Shown piece by piece: positions 48,315 through 61,100 of a DNA stretch of 64,000 nucleotides. Below the pieces are notes generated by a model. It was not told the origin of the DNA. It made no database searches and was given only the letters and a program-made list of their open reading frames with translations. Made by a program: the position numbers and the translations under genes. How positions within the stretch are numbered: position 1 is the stretch's first letter; every line of letters begins with the position of its first letter. The stretch comes from Hypholoma sublateritium FD-334 SS-4. Its lineage: Eukaryota; Basidiomycota; Agaricomycetes; Agaricales; Strophariaceae. The stretch spans positions 1,328,405 through 1,392,404 of the forward strand of contig KN817518.1 of assembly GCA_000827495.1 (NCBI GenBank). Reading direction: 5' to 3'.

Positions 48315-50495
48315 AGTGTCGTGTTTCTGCTGCTGCTTTCTGCTTTCTTTATTACCCTTGTTTGGACGCTTTTTGTCTCGTCGTCGTTTGGGATACCCGC
48401 GGTGTGCGGCGCGTGCGCGCCGCCGCCCATCTTGGAACCGTTGTTCGTTCGTTCATCTTGTACTTCATCACTGCATCACGCTCTCGCTCGCACATCCACC
48501 ACGCCATCTCATGCCCCCATCCATACCATGTACAAGTAAACAAAAAATCCGCACTGTCGGCCCCCCCTCGCGCCCCGCGCCCGTGCGCGCGCGTAGATTC
48601 CGTGCTCTCCCACCCGCCCGCCGCCCCGTTATGTATGTATGTATGCATGTATGTATGTATCAATACCCAGCCAAAACACACCGCGCGCTCGCGTGCATAG
48701 ATAGATAGCGCTGGGCGAGAGATACGCCGTCCGTCGCGCCGGACCGGTGCGCCTGCATGTGGGAACGCACACTGTCGGCCGCGGGGCGGGCTGCTCGCCC
48801 CTCCATCCCCATCGGGCGACGACAGCGCTCGGGCCCGCGGGCCTGTGCGTGTATGTACGTGGCGGGTGGGGCTCCGAGGCGGCGCGCTAGCCCTAACGCG
48901 ACAAGGCGGCGGGGCGCGCCGCGCGGGCCTGCCTGCCTGCCAGCAAGGCGGCAAGGCGGCGATATGATTGCTGCTTTTTTTCTGTGCGCTAGCGCGCGCG
49001 CTGCTTACGCCCGCGGTATGCCCGCGCGCTAGCGCCTTGCATGGGCCCGTGCATAGCACGCAGGGAGGTGTCGCCAAGGTGCAGTTGGCACCCAGCGGCG
49101 CTCGGCAGCGCCCGGGCGACAGCGACTGCGCTGGTGGGCGCTTGCGTAACCGCGTAATCGTTTATTGACGCTGGTGACGGGTGACGCACGCGCACCCTCC
49201 CTGTCGCGCCCCTGCACGCGCGATCTGGATTCGGGGGCCCGCACACCGTGGGCGCGCTGCGGTTAAATTTTAAGTGGCTAATTGGTTATTAACTGGACAC
49301 GGCACGGCGGCGCACGGTTCCCTGCACGACCGTCGGCGTCGACGCGCGCTGCGCAGCGGCGATGGGCGACGACGCGCGGGCGCCCGAGCAGGCCGCGGAG
49401 CGCATACAAACAGTCTATATCCAGCAACGCCGCCGCCGCGCGCAGCGTCGGTATCCAGGTATCGCCTGTGCCAACATGCATGCCGCATACTTACTTGCAC
49501 GCCCCCTGTGTTCCCCGCGCGAGCAGCACCCGCCGCGCCTATGTAGCGCCGGCCGCCCGCACGATCGGTATCCATGCACCAGCTCGCCGTCCACGCGGGC
49601 GGCCCGGGCGTGGGGTGCGCCCCCCCCCCGCCCGCCCGACCGTCTGGTGCATTCACCGCGTCGCCGTCCCGCTTACCGTCGCGCGCCTACCCACCACATA
49701 CGGCACCCGGCAAGCGAGCCCGCCCCGCGTCGCACGGCGCGCGCGCTGTAGGGGGCGCACGCCGCCGCGCGGCCACGCGCACGTGGGCCGTGGCGCGTGC
49801 GGGCCTATCGCGCGCACGGGACGCCGTATTTGCTCCCTCGCACCGAATAGGGAAGTGAGTAGCCGACCGCGGGGCGGGGCGCGCGCCCCAGATCTGCATC
49901 GCGATCGCGTGGCACATGCCATATCCGGGCGGGGCGCTTCCACAACAGAACGTCTGATCGGCTGATGGGGGATATACAGGCTCCGCGCGTAGGCTGCCAG
50001 TGCCAGCAACACCACCGTCTCCACACATGCCATCCGGGCTCGGGGCGCGCGCGCGCGTTCTGGGGTCCTGCCTCAAACAAATCGAAACGGGACACGGCTT
50101 ATGTAGCCATTGATAAATTATTACAAGTACAGTTCCTCCAGCTAGGTAAGATGTGGCCCGCAAAAAGAAAGGGGGCACTGCGTTTCTGTCTAGCCTAGTC
50201 TGCATAATAAGCGATTAAAAACAAGTCCGATGGCCGAGGTAAGTAGGTAAGGACCGTGTGGATTAATGTAAACCGGACGTGATAAGATGGGTGCGGCAAA
50301 ATTGAGACCAAGAGGGAAAAACCACAAAGTGAGGTGGGTAGTGTGCGCATGGGCGGATAAGTGCTGTGTCTGGTCGGTCTTGCTGGCTGTCAAAGTATGT
50401 ACATGTTGAGGTCCGATTAATCAAGAAAAAGAGTGAGGAGTGAAAAAGTGCATGTCCCGATCCTGCGTCAAATTGGTGCGGGTAGAGGCGAGAGG
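48315..50495. other. GC- and CpG-rich convergent intergenic block
   Basis: 2.2 kb between the stops of two convergent genes. From about 48400 to 50080 the sequence is dominated by CG and GC runs (gcgcgcgc stretches, polyC at 49620) and lacks supported genes, although GC richness keeps several frames open by chance. A microsatellite lies near its left end. Confidence 0.6.
48630..48660. repeat. microsatellite, unit atgt
   Basis: Seven to eight atgt units with one interruption (gcatgt). A shorter ataga run follows at about 48694-48708. Confidence 0.85.
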
Positions 50496-51851
50496 TCATC
50501 TGCTGCCCCGGTACGGTATCTCCGACATGGGGCGGTCGCGCGACGGATAAGCGGACTCTGTGTCACTCTCGTTGTTCGATAGGAACGCGTGCGTTTCTTC
50601 AACGTCCCGGGCGGAGACAGGATAGTCGTCCAATTCATCATCCACGGCCCGGCGCGCGACGATGGATAGGTAAACAAGAATCAATACGCAGAGAAGGATC
50701 CCCAGAATGGTCCAAAGGCGGCCCATCATGTCAGCGCCACTGTCGACACTGGACGCGTCTGGATCCTGGTGGTAGTCCTTGAAGGAGTGGATTGATGCGC
50801 CGACGGACGTGTGGATGATGACCTTGAAGAGGGAGAGCGCCGTGCAGACGGTGTAAGTATGAAGAGTGAGTGTGGGGGAAGCGGCCAGAAGGCAGTTCAT
50901 AACGTTGTAGGGATAAGGAGCGAGGCGAATAAGAAAGAGCAGCTTGGGGCGTTTTTCGATGGCGCGCACGACGCGTTTGATTGTGGTGCAAGACTGGAGC
51001 CAGCGTTCGATGTGATCCCGGAAGAGAGAGCGAGAGACGATAAATACAACGAGCGCACCCAGAAGCGCTGCAAAATAAGAGATGATCGCGCCCGTCCATG
51101 GGCCGAAAGTGTATCCAGATAAGATAATGAGGGTAGAGTACAGAGGAAATGGCGCTGTACGTAAGCATGTCAGCGAGCACGTTCGGGCACAAGGAATAGA
51201 TGCCACGTACGAATTGTAGTGAGAAATATAAGGAAAAAAAGAATAGCATGGCCATAGTCCTCGTCGGCTCGCAGCCACAGAGAGAGCTCATCAAGGTCTG
51301 AACGTGAGAAAAATAACACGTCAATATGATGCACCTCATGTCGAATTTTTCTGAACGCAAGGCGGCAAAAACATACATGTGAAAAGCTCCGCCCTGTAGA
51401 GGCCGAAGGCCACGACGAATGCGAGGGTGGTAAACGCATACATGATAAGGGGCAGCCACGGCCTGAGACGCGCACAGACAGATGAGCTGGCGCGGGAAGT
51501 CGCCGGCGGCGGGTACGACGAGCGTGAGCGCGTATGCGCGGGCATTAATTGAGGGCTGCGAATGAACGTTGACGACGGGGGGGCCGAGGCGGGGTACTGA
51601 CGCGCAGCATCGGGGGAATAGCTGTACGGGGTCCACTGTGCGCTGGACTCTGCAGACGACGGGTATGGGCTGGGGTTTGCGGTGGGGATGGGCAGGGCGG
51701 AGGGGCGGTTCTTGGGCGGGGGGCGGGGGTAGGGGTCGAGGGGGGTGCACTTTTCGTCGAGATCGCCTGCATCCTGAGCAAGACTGACATAGGCGAAGGG
51801 CGGCGGGCGGGCGGCGGTGTGGGAGAGGCTGCGGGGGCTGCTGTGCTCCAT
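50496..51851 (-). CDS. TVP38: Tvp38/TMEM64 family Golgi membrane protein (VTT domain)
   Basis: VTT-domain proteins are lipid-scramblase-like membrane proteins of the Golgi and ER. Tvp38 is found with Tlg2 vesicles. The N-terminal 130 residues are Pro/Ser-rich and cytosolic. The first helix is LPLIMYAFTTLAFVVAFGLY. After introns come DEDYGHAILFFLIFLTTI, TLIILSGYTFGPWTGAIISY, FAALLGALVVFIVSR, RLAPYPYNVMNCLLAASPTL, SLFKVIIHTSVGASIHSF and a last helix TILGILLCVLILVYLSIVAR. The FGPWTGAII and RLAPYPYNVMN blocks are the VTT core. The stop is at 50496-50498. The ATG at 51851 was chosen. An in-frame ATG at 51890 adds 13 residues. Confidence 0.9.
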
Positions 51852-52311
51852 TTTCTCGCAGGTAGACCAGCCTACGGGGGAGTAGCGCAAAGGGGGAGCT
51901 CAAGAGGGACACAGAGGCGGTGTAGCAGAAAAGGGCATCAATGTCCGTCACACAACATGTGACACCCTGTTGCCCGTCATATTCTCATTCCGCAGTCGCT
52001 AATCCGGTCCAGCCTCTCGCCATCCCAAGGTAAGCCCGAGTCCATTCTCCGCCGTCCGCGCCACCGCTGCGCTAGACGCTGCTCGCGACAGTGGCCCCAA
52101 CGCTGGCGCTGCACGACGAACGTGGTCCAAAAGTCGGCCCATGTGCTCCCTGTCACACCTATCCACCTGATTCTCAATTTATCCCGTCCTCTTTGCCCAA
52201 TTCGGATCACCGCCCACCTATTCAATTCAGCGCAAACATCTCATCTTGTCTGTTCGTTGACACCGCCCACCAGCTGATCACACCGCTCCAGGCAGGTTCC
52301 GCGCTCCCGCC
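51852..52311. promoter_or_regulatory. divergent promoter region
   Basis: 460 bases between TVP38 and the small gene at 52312, read away from each other. No TATA box or other element is clear. Confidence 0.4.
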
Positions 52312-52729
52312 ATGTCTTTCACGCGCTATCTCCAGACGACGCGCCTCAGTGCCATGTCCCGGCCCCGGCGATGCTACACCACCCACGGCGCCCCGGCGCC
52401 CAAGTCGGCCCATTCCACGCTCTATTCAAGCACGTTCCCGGCCATGATCCCCGTATTCCTACTGGGGTCCGCAGTCTATCTGGTATGTCGTCCTGCCCGA
52501 CACATTATGTCTACTCCACCGTCGATCACTCACTTCTGCATAGGGCCTGCAACTGACGCAACTCAAGCTGTCCCACGAGAAACACATGGAAGAGGCAGCG
52601 ACTCGTGTCCAGATTCTCGAGGCCGAGATTGATGCGTTGCAAAAGCAACGAGCCAGCGAATTGGAATCCTCCACGCAGGCCGACAACGCGCCAACGCACT
52701 CTACGAAATCCTCTTGGCGGTGGTGGTAA
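52312..52729 (+). CDS. small predicted mitochondrial inner-membrane protein with coiled coil
   Basis: Two exons (52312-52482 and 52544-52729) give about 118 residues. The start MSFTRYLQTTRLSAMSRPRR is basic, without acidic residues, and looks like a mitochondrial presequence. One hydrophobic helix follows (TFPAMIPVFLLGSAVYLGLQ, residues 42-61). Then a charged helix, EEAATRVQILEAEIDALQ, predicts a coiled coil. The end is KSSWRWW. This shape recalls small assembly factors or organising proteins of the inner membrane, but I recognise no named family. TAA at 52727-52729. Confidence 0.65.
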
Positions 52730-53035
52730 TCGTTCACAGATGTATTAATATATAAAGGCGCACATGCAATGAGATTAATGTTATAATCTAAAGGAGGGCG
52801 GCATGGCTTCACTTTGACGCGCAATGGAAAACGAACAGATGGTATACGCGCACCGACATTGTTATACATAAGACGCCGTAGCGTCGAGTCGAGTATCATT
52901 TCGACAGAAGAAGTATAGCGCTTATGATGATGAAGGCATCAAGCTCTTGAGAAGAGCACCCTTGTGTCGATCGTATATTTTAGCGGAGCTATGTACAACA
53001 CCGGGCATCAGAACACAATATTAGCCCGCCCACTT

Positions 53036-54339
53036 CTATTGAGATGCGTACCTCAGAATCGCAGATGAAAGCCCTGCAAATGCTTTCACGGTATCGCGCG
53101 CGCGACGAAGGTGAAATAGGTCATAAGCTGTGGGAAAGAACATGCACACGTTACAAACACCTGCCCGCGATAATGACTGATCGACGCACAGACAAAGATC
53201 AGGTCCATAAGAAGCTTCGCCCTGGTTATTTGCAACCAATGGTCCTGCGTCCTCAGCCTCGACAACTCCTTTTCGTCGAGCTTCGACGCCTTCGGCTTTG
53301 ATGCCGCTGTGGCGCCTGTCATCGACTCCTTATACAGGCGTCCCTCCACTAGAACAAAGAGATAAGCATGCAACGTAAGTGTATGGCATTGGAAGCCCCC
53401 ACCTTCCGACTGCAGGCCACCAATCATCTGGCGCTCGACGCCGTTCTCGACCAGGCCAACCAGGGTGCCTAGGAACCAACACCAGTCCGAGAAGCGCCCG
53501 GCGTGCTCTCCTACTCTCTTCCCTAATAGGCCGAGCCTCGACCACGTGTATATATCGTCTGAGATGCCGTTGGCCAGCTCCAGGAGCACGGGCGGCGGCG
53601 CGTACAGCAGTGTCTGCAGGAACGGCTTCTGCACCTTGCGCGCCTTCTCCGTCGACACCTCAGCAGAGAACGGCACGGACTGCTGCGCCAGGATCTGCGT
53701 CAGCGGTTGCAGCCAATTGAAGAGCAACATTAGTTTCCTGTGATCGAGAATTAGAGTCGCACGCGAGTGCGTAGTGGGTTAATGATAATACCGTGCAAAC
53801 GAAAACCCGTCCGCGGTCGAGGTAAGGCGCTTGATGAGCCCCGTCTCCCACGGCGGGCGCGTGGGGCGGCGCAGGAGGCGGCTCGACGTCAGTGCAAAGT
53901 GCAGCGCGAGCGCCAGGCGAATCGAGTATTGCATGAGTTTCTGCTCGTGCGACAGGCGTCAGTGTGCGCGGCGCACGCAGCATGGGACACGTACGAAGGC
54001 CTTGTCGCGGCCGTTGCTCGTGAGGAACATCTCGCGCCACACCTCCTCCCTGCGCACCCGCTTCTCGAGCGCCTTGGTCCCGTCCTCCTCGGGGTCCAGC
54101 TCGATGTCGTCCACGTCAACCGCGACGTTCACCTCGACCTCCGTCTTCTCCTCGTATATGCTCGACGAGTAGTGGTTCGAGGAGCTCGCGTGCATCGAGG
54201 TGCGCGGCGTGCGCGGTGGGTGCGACGATAGCGGATTCATTTGGAACGAGCTGTTGTCGAACGAGGGGGTATAAAATTGGTCCGCGTGGTGCGAGTCGCC
54301 CGGCCGCGACGAGTCGTTGGGGAAGGATATAGACGACAT
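53036..54339 (-). CDS. PEX11: peroxisomal membrane-elongation protein Pex11
   Basis: Pex11 tubulates peroxisomes before division. The start is MSSISFPNDSSRPGDSHHAD, with a disordered leader of about 100 residues. The domain then reads TSNGRDKAFKLMQYSIRLAL, GFSFARKLMLLFNWLQPLTQ, WSRLGLLGKRVGEHAGRFSD, QITRAKLLMDLIFVSYDLFH, RARDTVKAFAGLSSAILR and ends YASQ. The GRDK..K..QY start, the C-terminal MDLIFVSYD and the RARD..K...GL.SA ending match Pex11. Four or more introns. The stop TGA is at 53036-53038. Divergent from the dynein light chain with about 255 bases between starts. The N-terminal extension is longer than in yeast Pex11. Confidence 0.9.
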
Positions 54340-54595
54340 GGTATATAGAAAGCTCAGAAAGACCAACGAGGGCGGCGCAGTGGCACTCGGTGATGGATAT
54401 CTCGAATGCTGTGGCTGTTGGTATTACTCGCCTTGACTCCGCCGTCCGGCGCGCAAGGAGCGCCAGCACGTGACAACGGCTGCGCAACACACAGCCAAAC
54501 ACGACAAACGCGTCGTGTTCTCTTCCGCCAGGCAGCGGCTTCGCGACGCAATCAGCAGCGCTGTATCCAACTCTCCGCCCCTGCTAGCATCCACC

Positions 54596-55175
54596 ATGGC
54601 TTACGCTCCAGGTCTGCGCTCCCCGCCGCCCCCGCGCTCCGGCGCGCCGTCGCCCCGGCCCAAGTTCGACGCCGACCTGCTCAGGGCGTACATGAAGAAG
54701 CTGCTCTCGTCCACGCTGCAGACGGCCACCTGGCCCGAGCCGAAGGAGCGCGAGCGGGTGAAGGCGTGGATGAAGGAGATTGGGGAGCGGGTCAAGGAGC
54801 GGATGCTCGAGATTGAGCCACGGGGCTTGTGAGTCCATGTGCACCCGCCGCTGCGAGGGCCGGGCATGCTGACCATGTGGCCGCTTGCACCCCCAGTAAA
54901 TACGTCGTGCTGACGCAGATTAACGAGAATCGGGGCCAGGGTGGCAGGTGGGCGCGCTCGTGCTTATCCCATCATCTCCCGCTCGATCTGATTTTCCTTC
55001 AGAGGAGATATCGTATGTCACTGGGAGGACAGTGACATCGTCGCGCAGGAAATGTATTATAACGTACGTACTCTCCCTAAAGATAACGCCCCAACGGGAT
55101 TGCGCCTTTACCTTTTCTGACACATTCCTCTAGGACTCTCTGATCTGTTTATGTATAGCACTCGCCATTGCTTGA
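54596..55175 (+). CDS. Tctex-type dynein light chain
   Basis: Tctex/DYNLT light chains bind dynein intermediate chain and cargo. The ATG at 54596 has an ideal context (ccaccATGg). The N-terminus is Pro-rich. Exon 1 gives KFDADLLRAYMKKLLSSTLQ and RVKERMLEIEPRGF. Exon 2 gives KYVVLTQINENRGQGGR, the family signature. Exon 3 gives GDIVCHWEDSDIVAQEMYYN and exon 4 ends DSLICLCIALAIA. TGA at 55173-55175. About 125 residues, close to the usual 110-ish plus the leader. Confidence 0.92.
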
Positions 55176-58100
55176 TCGTCAAACCACAATACCCACAAAT
55201 GTACGCACGGAAATACCCCTTTTCACCAATCATTCATGGAAAGTTCCACCTCCGAAACGCTGAGCGACCGCTGCTTTTCTTGGCACCTGTTGCTCGCTGT
55301 TTCCCAACTGCAACTTCCTATGTCTGGATCTTCTGCCGCTGAGCCGCCGCGGTTCACACTCGACGATCAGAAGCCAACGAATCTTCCGATAGCCAGTTGC
55401 TGATGTCTTGCTATCTATCTGGGTGAATCTCTGCGACAGTGCTACGAGTCGACGATTAAGGCATGCCACAACGTAAACTTAATGTTGGGGAGCGAACAAC
55501 ATAGTCAATTTTCGATGTTGATGCACTGACTACTTAGATTGCCCTACTAGCGTCCACGCCCCCAAAATATTCGCATCCACTCCTCCATGTATCATTAATG
55601 ACCGTTGTTCGCTGATGAAGACCGGTTTCTGACATATAGGGTATCTAAAAATCCCACCACAGGCTCGCACAATGCGCCCGACAATTTGGATGGACCATAT
55701 TCGTGGAAAGACAAAAAATAGCCAAGTAAATCATCTATTTATAAATTGTTTTAATCCCTACCTAACTCCTGTGCTGTATGCATCTTACACAAGAAACCTT
55801 AATGTGCCAGGTATGTGTAAGCCACGGCGACTTGGTATTCTTTTTTTTGCCTCTGCTCACGGCAAAATTCGTTCCGCTACCGTCACCGTAACAATCATAT
55901 CAGCGGTGTCAGTTTTCTTCTCGCTATCTTTGCTGGTATGTCTGGATTCATGTCCCGGCCGTTGGCGAGGATAAATATACGAGCTGTGTGTGGGTTTTTC
56001 TGACTATCATCGGCATACAGACTCATTTATACCTCGGTAAAACTAGGGACCCAAGAAAAAACTATTCGTAAAGCCTTGAGAGATTATTGCCGCGACGAGG
56101 GTTTTCGCAGCCTAAGATGCACTGACAGTCGCTGGGTTCGATGTTTTCGAAGGACTTCTCTGCACCGCCACTAGGACTATCATGTCGACGAAGACGCTCT
56201 TCTGAGCGCTGGTCGCTATGAGATGTGGTGGCATGCCTCGCCGCGGCGGATATACGCATAGCGGCGGATTAGGCATCGGATCGAGTTGATGGTGCACTCG
56301 ACGACTCAAAAAACGGATCGAACAGCGAATTTGCGCACGGCGCCAACATATCTATGCTGTATGCTGCTGTATGTCACCGTTAGGTGATTTCCCCATCTTA
56401 TGTCCCTCCTCAAACGGGCCGTTCGGAGAATCTAGAACACGCAAGTGGCCAATCGGTGAGTGGGTGCCCGGAAAAGACACTTCTGGGGGTTTGGCCGCCT
56501 TGCGACATGTGGACTGCATCAGTTTTGCAGAGGCCCGACCGATGCTCATCATCCTGTGCGGTGGAAGCAGCTGTTGGCGCGAGTCTCGTGCCGCGGCTTC
56601 GGGTTCGTTTGCTGAAATCTCTGACCGTACCCGCTACGCGGACACTATCTTTCACTCCGCGTAATATCGAGAGACAAATCTGCAATACCAAAAGAGAATG
56701 TGATGCACTGTGGCACCAAGCTCCGTTGATTTGATGCCTTTACAATCAAGTATGATGGTGCATATGATAGACAAGTATCATCGCAGTTCCAAGGAGTGAT
56801 GCACAGCATGCGCTTGATAGGAATGTAGTATCATTGCTTTTTCTGTAATTGCTTTTTCTGTAGTGCAAAACAAATAACCTAACGATCTAACCAAAAGTTA
56901 AGGTGATTAATGTAGTGATCTAAGAATCTAATCTAATGGCGCCCTAAGGTTAGGGTTAGGCCTGAGAAAGATCAAAAAAGAAGCCCGCCCAGCCAGAGTG
57001 GCCGGAGCGGGACAGGAAAATATTGAGACGATGCATGGGCCTAAGCCCATACAAGCCGCAGAAACCCTCTGAGGACAAGGTCGCCGTGCTATGAAGCATT
57101 TCCACGGCCCACAAGCCCAGGTAGCTGAAGGAGCTTATGCCATCAAGGTAAGTATGAGGTGTTCATTTCTCCCCGCCTCCCTTCTATACTGCCCGCCATC
57201 ACGCACGGACCATCTGTTATTCCGGGCACGTGCCGCCCCAGCAAGCGCCTAATCGCGCCGTTTGTCGTCGCCAACCACGACAGCGCTTGACTCCGTTCTC
57301 TCGAAGGAATTAACTGTATCTCCAGGTAAGATCTCGCCCCGTTAATTAAAGTATTCACCCTCTCTAGCCCTCTCTCTCACTGGCCTGAACCGACGCCCGA
57401 CAAACGCCGTCGCCACAAAGTCATTACTGAGAACTTACTGTGCCACTGCTACGGATCCCAGAGTCCCAGACCGACAATCTCCACGCTATGCCACTTTCTG
57501 CTTCACGGACTTTGCTAGCCCTGCTCTTTGCTGTGACCTTCTTGACGTGCAGCTTCGAACATGCGGCTTCGAATCAATAGAATTGGCGATCCAACCACCT
57601 GCAAGGGGCTTCGGTCGCTGCAACACCTAATTATTGTCGATCTCGACTTTCCAAAGGCTATTGTAAGCGATGCGTCAAACTACACAGCCAGCCTATAGTG
57701 TGACGGTAATGCAATAATTGCTTTTACTTGGTTCACAGATGTGGACAGCTCTCCAGCTCTGGCGACGCCAACGTCTGCGGCGGTGCATCTATCCGCTCCG
57801 GTCATATGGGATAGTCACTGGATTTCAAGATTTTAACGCATCTCGGTCCGCACTCGCCAAATCCCCAAGTCGTTAAATTTATAGAGGACTACTGTGGGAC
57901 AACGTCACTCAGATATCTCTTCAAATCTACTCATAGGCCGAATGCTTCCGATGATCGTTCGAGTTGGGAGTCGTTCCAAGAATACTACGTACATGGAAGG
58001 TTCGATGGTCGACTCAAAGATAAGAATAATTATCTGCTGACCCGAGTCTAAATTGTCGCGTGTTTGGACACTGGAGCAGGTGCGAAATCAGTCTAGCGTC

Positions 58101-61100
58101 CTAATGTGCTTGTGCGCTCCTCCTCCATCGACGCAGACTATTCTGAAAGAATGCCAGGCTCCTTCATTTCGGGTATGTAATGCTCTTCATGTATCTCGCA
58201 ATCGCAATCAAGTCGCAGGTCCCTCAAGCTCGGAACTTTGTCCCCGGACTCCAGTCATTTTCCCGTGGAATTTTTCTACTCCCCGTGCGCCGCGGTAATA
58301 CAAACCGAGATAGTAAACCCCTTGGTCTATCTACGTACAACTGGTTTATCCACTATTTTCCCTTGCTATTGAATTGCTTTATCTGCCTCCTGTGCGCTGA
58401 CTCTTTGCTTTGGGAAATTAATCCAGCGTGTTCTTTTTTTGGCCCCGCGAACATTCAAGTCTCTGCGTCCCAGGTTCAGCAATTCGTGCGAAACAAGAAA
58501 ATATGATCTATCATCGACATGCTGAAATACCTTTTGTCATCTGGTATGCAGTTGCAGTTTTCTATAGCCGTATGTTGCTTTCCGATCTGGCTTCATTAAT
58601 TCTAGAAACTGGGTCGTTTGTTTTGGGCTCTCAGTTTCGCACAAAGGGCCTTTGTTGCTCTGACATATCAGTTATCTTTGATTAGACGGCGAACATGGGA
58701 CTGATTGTATTGGTAAGTGATCTACACGTCCAACGCACATTCACTGACCTCTTTAGTCTTTCTTTGTGAGTAAATGGCTGTACGAAATGATGTGAATCCA
58801 CAGCACCGTGCAGTGAAAGGTCAGCCCGTGTTATTTCTGCTCTTTACCCGGCCTAAATGATAGACTGTCACATCAGTTTTTCATACAGATACCCCCTCGC
58901 AAGCTGCGCAAACTCCACGTTTCTGGAAAATACATGTCCATAGGTAAAGTTGATACACTATAATCAAATCAAACTATCACATACATAGATGTGCTCCATC
59001 TCCCAAATAGGACCTCATCTGTGGCTCCGCCACCTCGGATTGTTCGACGATTGAACAAGAATGTACTCGCATCTTTGCGGTCATCCGTGGGACCTGTCCT
59101 GATGATCATCTTCACACCGTGACCACCTAATTTCTCTTATTCCAACATTCGTACATTGGGTACATCTACAAATGTGCATGGTCATCCGGTGGATTATCTG
59201 GATTCTGCTTATCACTTGATCGAAATCACGTACCTTGCCCCATCTACTCCCTCCTGTGCACAGGACAGACACAAAACGCCTTTGTTGGTCCCACGTTTTT
59301 CAGCCGGCAGGCTGCCACTAATATAGCACTGGGCACCCCGTTTCTTGTGCGGCTGCGGCCCCAATAAAACCATATGAGGCTGCAAGTCTTGATTCTAGAG
59401 CTTATTTCGACTATTCCGGGCTCCAGGCGTCAGTTGCACTCGGTTTTTAGTGCACGGCGATCTTTATTCGTGCTTCAAAAGGTAAGGGCGAATGTGACTC
59501 GCACGCTGATGGTGCGCACTCGAGCGCACAGACCGATCAGGTTGACAAACGTATTTTCACAATGCTACTGCGCCCGCTCTGCAGTTTTTTTTGTGCTCGA
59601 TCTGCTGGCGAACCCAGGTATCTCGCTGAAAAATTCTCCGAGTCCGCTTGATGTGCGGCCTAATATAATTAGCCCGTGTCCGCGCGCTGTTCATCTACTT
59701 GGCATACCATTAACATTTCCTGCACGTACGCGCCGTACGCCGCACCAGTGCACGGTCTAGAACAAGGACTTGGATGTATCAGTGTTAGCGGCAGTACTAA
59801 AGACGCTGGCCTAGTACTGGTATCCGCAAAATTTGCACGGAATTGCCACACTAAATGGGAACGTGGAAACCGCAATGCGACCGGGAAAACATCGTCGAGC
59901 AGTGCCCATCAACTTGAAGTACGGTCCGTCCTAGTCCATTGCGCCACATTGTCGCCATATCAAAGAAAATCGGATGGGTCATATGTAGAACGCCCACATA
60001 AGGGCACGGGCGGAAATGAAGTGCACCTAGCTCTGTGCCCCATCCTATATTTACCGAGCTCTATGAGATATTTCTCGCTCGCAGCGCAACTCCCGCTTGA
60101 CAGAATCTCCGCGATTTCAATTGTCCGGAGAGTTCACTAATAGCTTGCTAATAGTGCCCCACCAGAAAGCAAGCTTTTCACATCGTTAAACTTAACCATG
60201 ACGGATTCTCGAACGGTGTTCCGATTGAAGGGAGACTTTTATGTGCATTCGAGCAAGAGCGAATCTATATAGTCGCATTAATCATCTTGCAGCCGAGGCT
60301 ATTACTGCGATGCTCGCGCCGCACGGCGACGATATGGGAGTGACATTCACACATATTGTCGAGCGCAGCATTTTTCATTCATACGCACCTTCCACAATCG
60401 TTGCGGAACTTCACACACATGCTGGTTATTGATTTCAGCTATTTGACTGAACTTTGAAGCGAAACGGGCAAAATGTAATCGCCTAGTCTCTATTGCCCTG
60501 CGCATCACTGCCCGAGGAAAGGCCTAATAAAACAGTGGCACCCGGAAATTTTAAAATGATCGATTTCCAAGGGAATGTTACTTATTTGGTCGCCGGATAG
60601 TAGTAGTACCTCGGACTTACAGCGGACTACACAAATATCGAGGGAATTGCATCGGTATTGAGCACGGCTGCGCGTATTACTCGACAAATGACTAGCAGCG
60701 ACAGTGGTAATACTCGCACACGGGCGCTAGTGGCGTTCTTCCAAGAGAAAGACTTCCCGGTTGGCCCCATCTGTCAAGCACTAAGCGCCCGTCTACACCC
60801 GCCGATGTCACGTCGCGTCCCGGCATTCCCATGACGTCAAGTTCTAGCTCTCCTAAATATTTACCTGTTGTCCGGAAATGTTCGAGTGGAAGACTCGTTT
60901 CTAGCACCACCGAGTAATTCAAGAGCAATTAACACCGAGGCTTCGACGTGCAAATCCACCGGATGAGGAGGACCTACAGCGGACTCAATTATTATGAATA
61001 TCCCAAATTAAAAATACTCCATTGATGCTCCCTAGTCAACGCGGAGCTTTCTCGATGCTCTCGAGCGTCGGCAACATTTAATTCAGCCTTATAAAGTAGA

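Noticed and set aside
48630..48660. atgt microsatellite as a CRISPR-like or regulatory array
   Set aside because: It is a simple tetranucleotide repeat without spacers.
48352..49077. Open frames of up to 240 codons in the GC-rich intergenic block
   Set aside because: Stop codons are rare in GC-rich DNA, several frames are open at once, and none has a domain, signal or splice support.
57480..57830. Possible F-box-like two-exon remnant
   Set aside because: The frames are short and I see no clear F-box or repeat motif, so calling a pseudogene would be guesswork.
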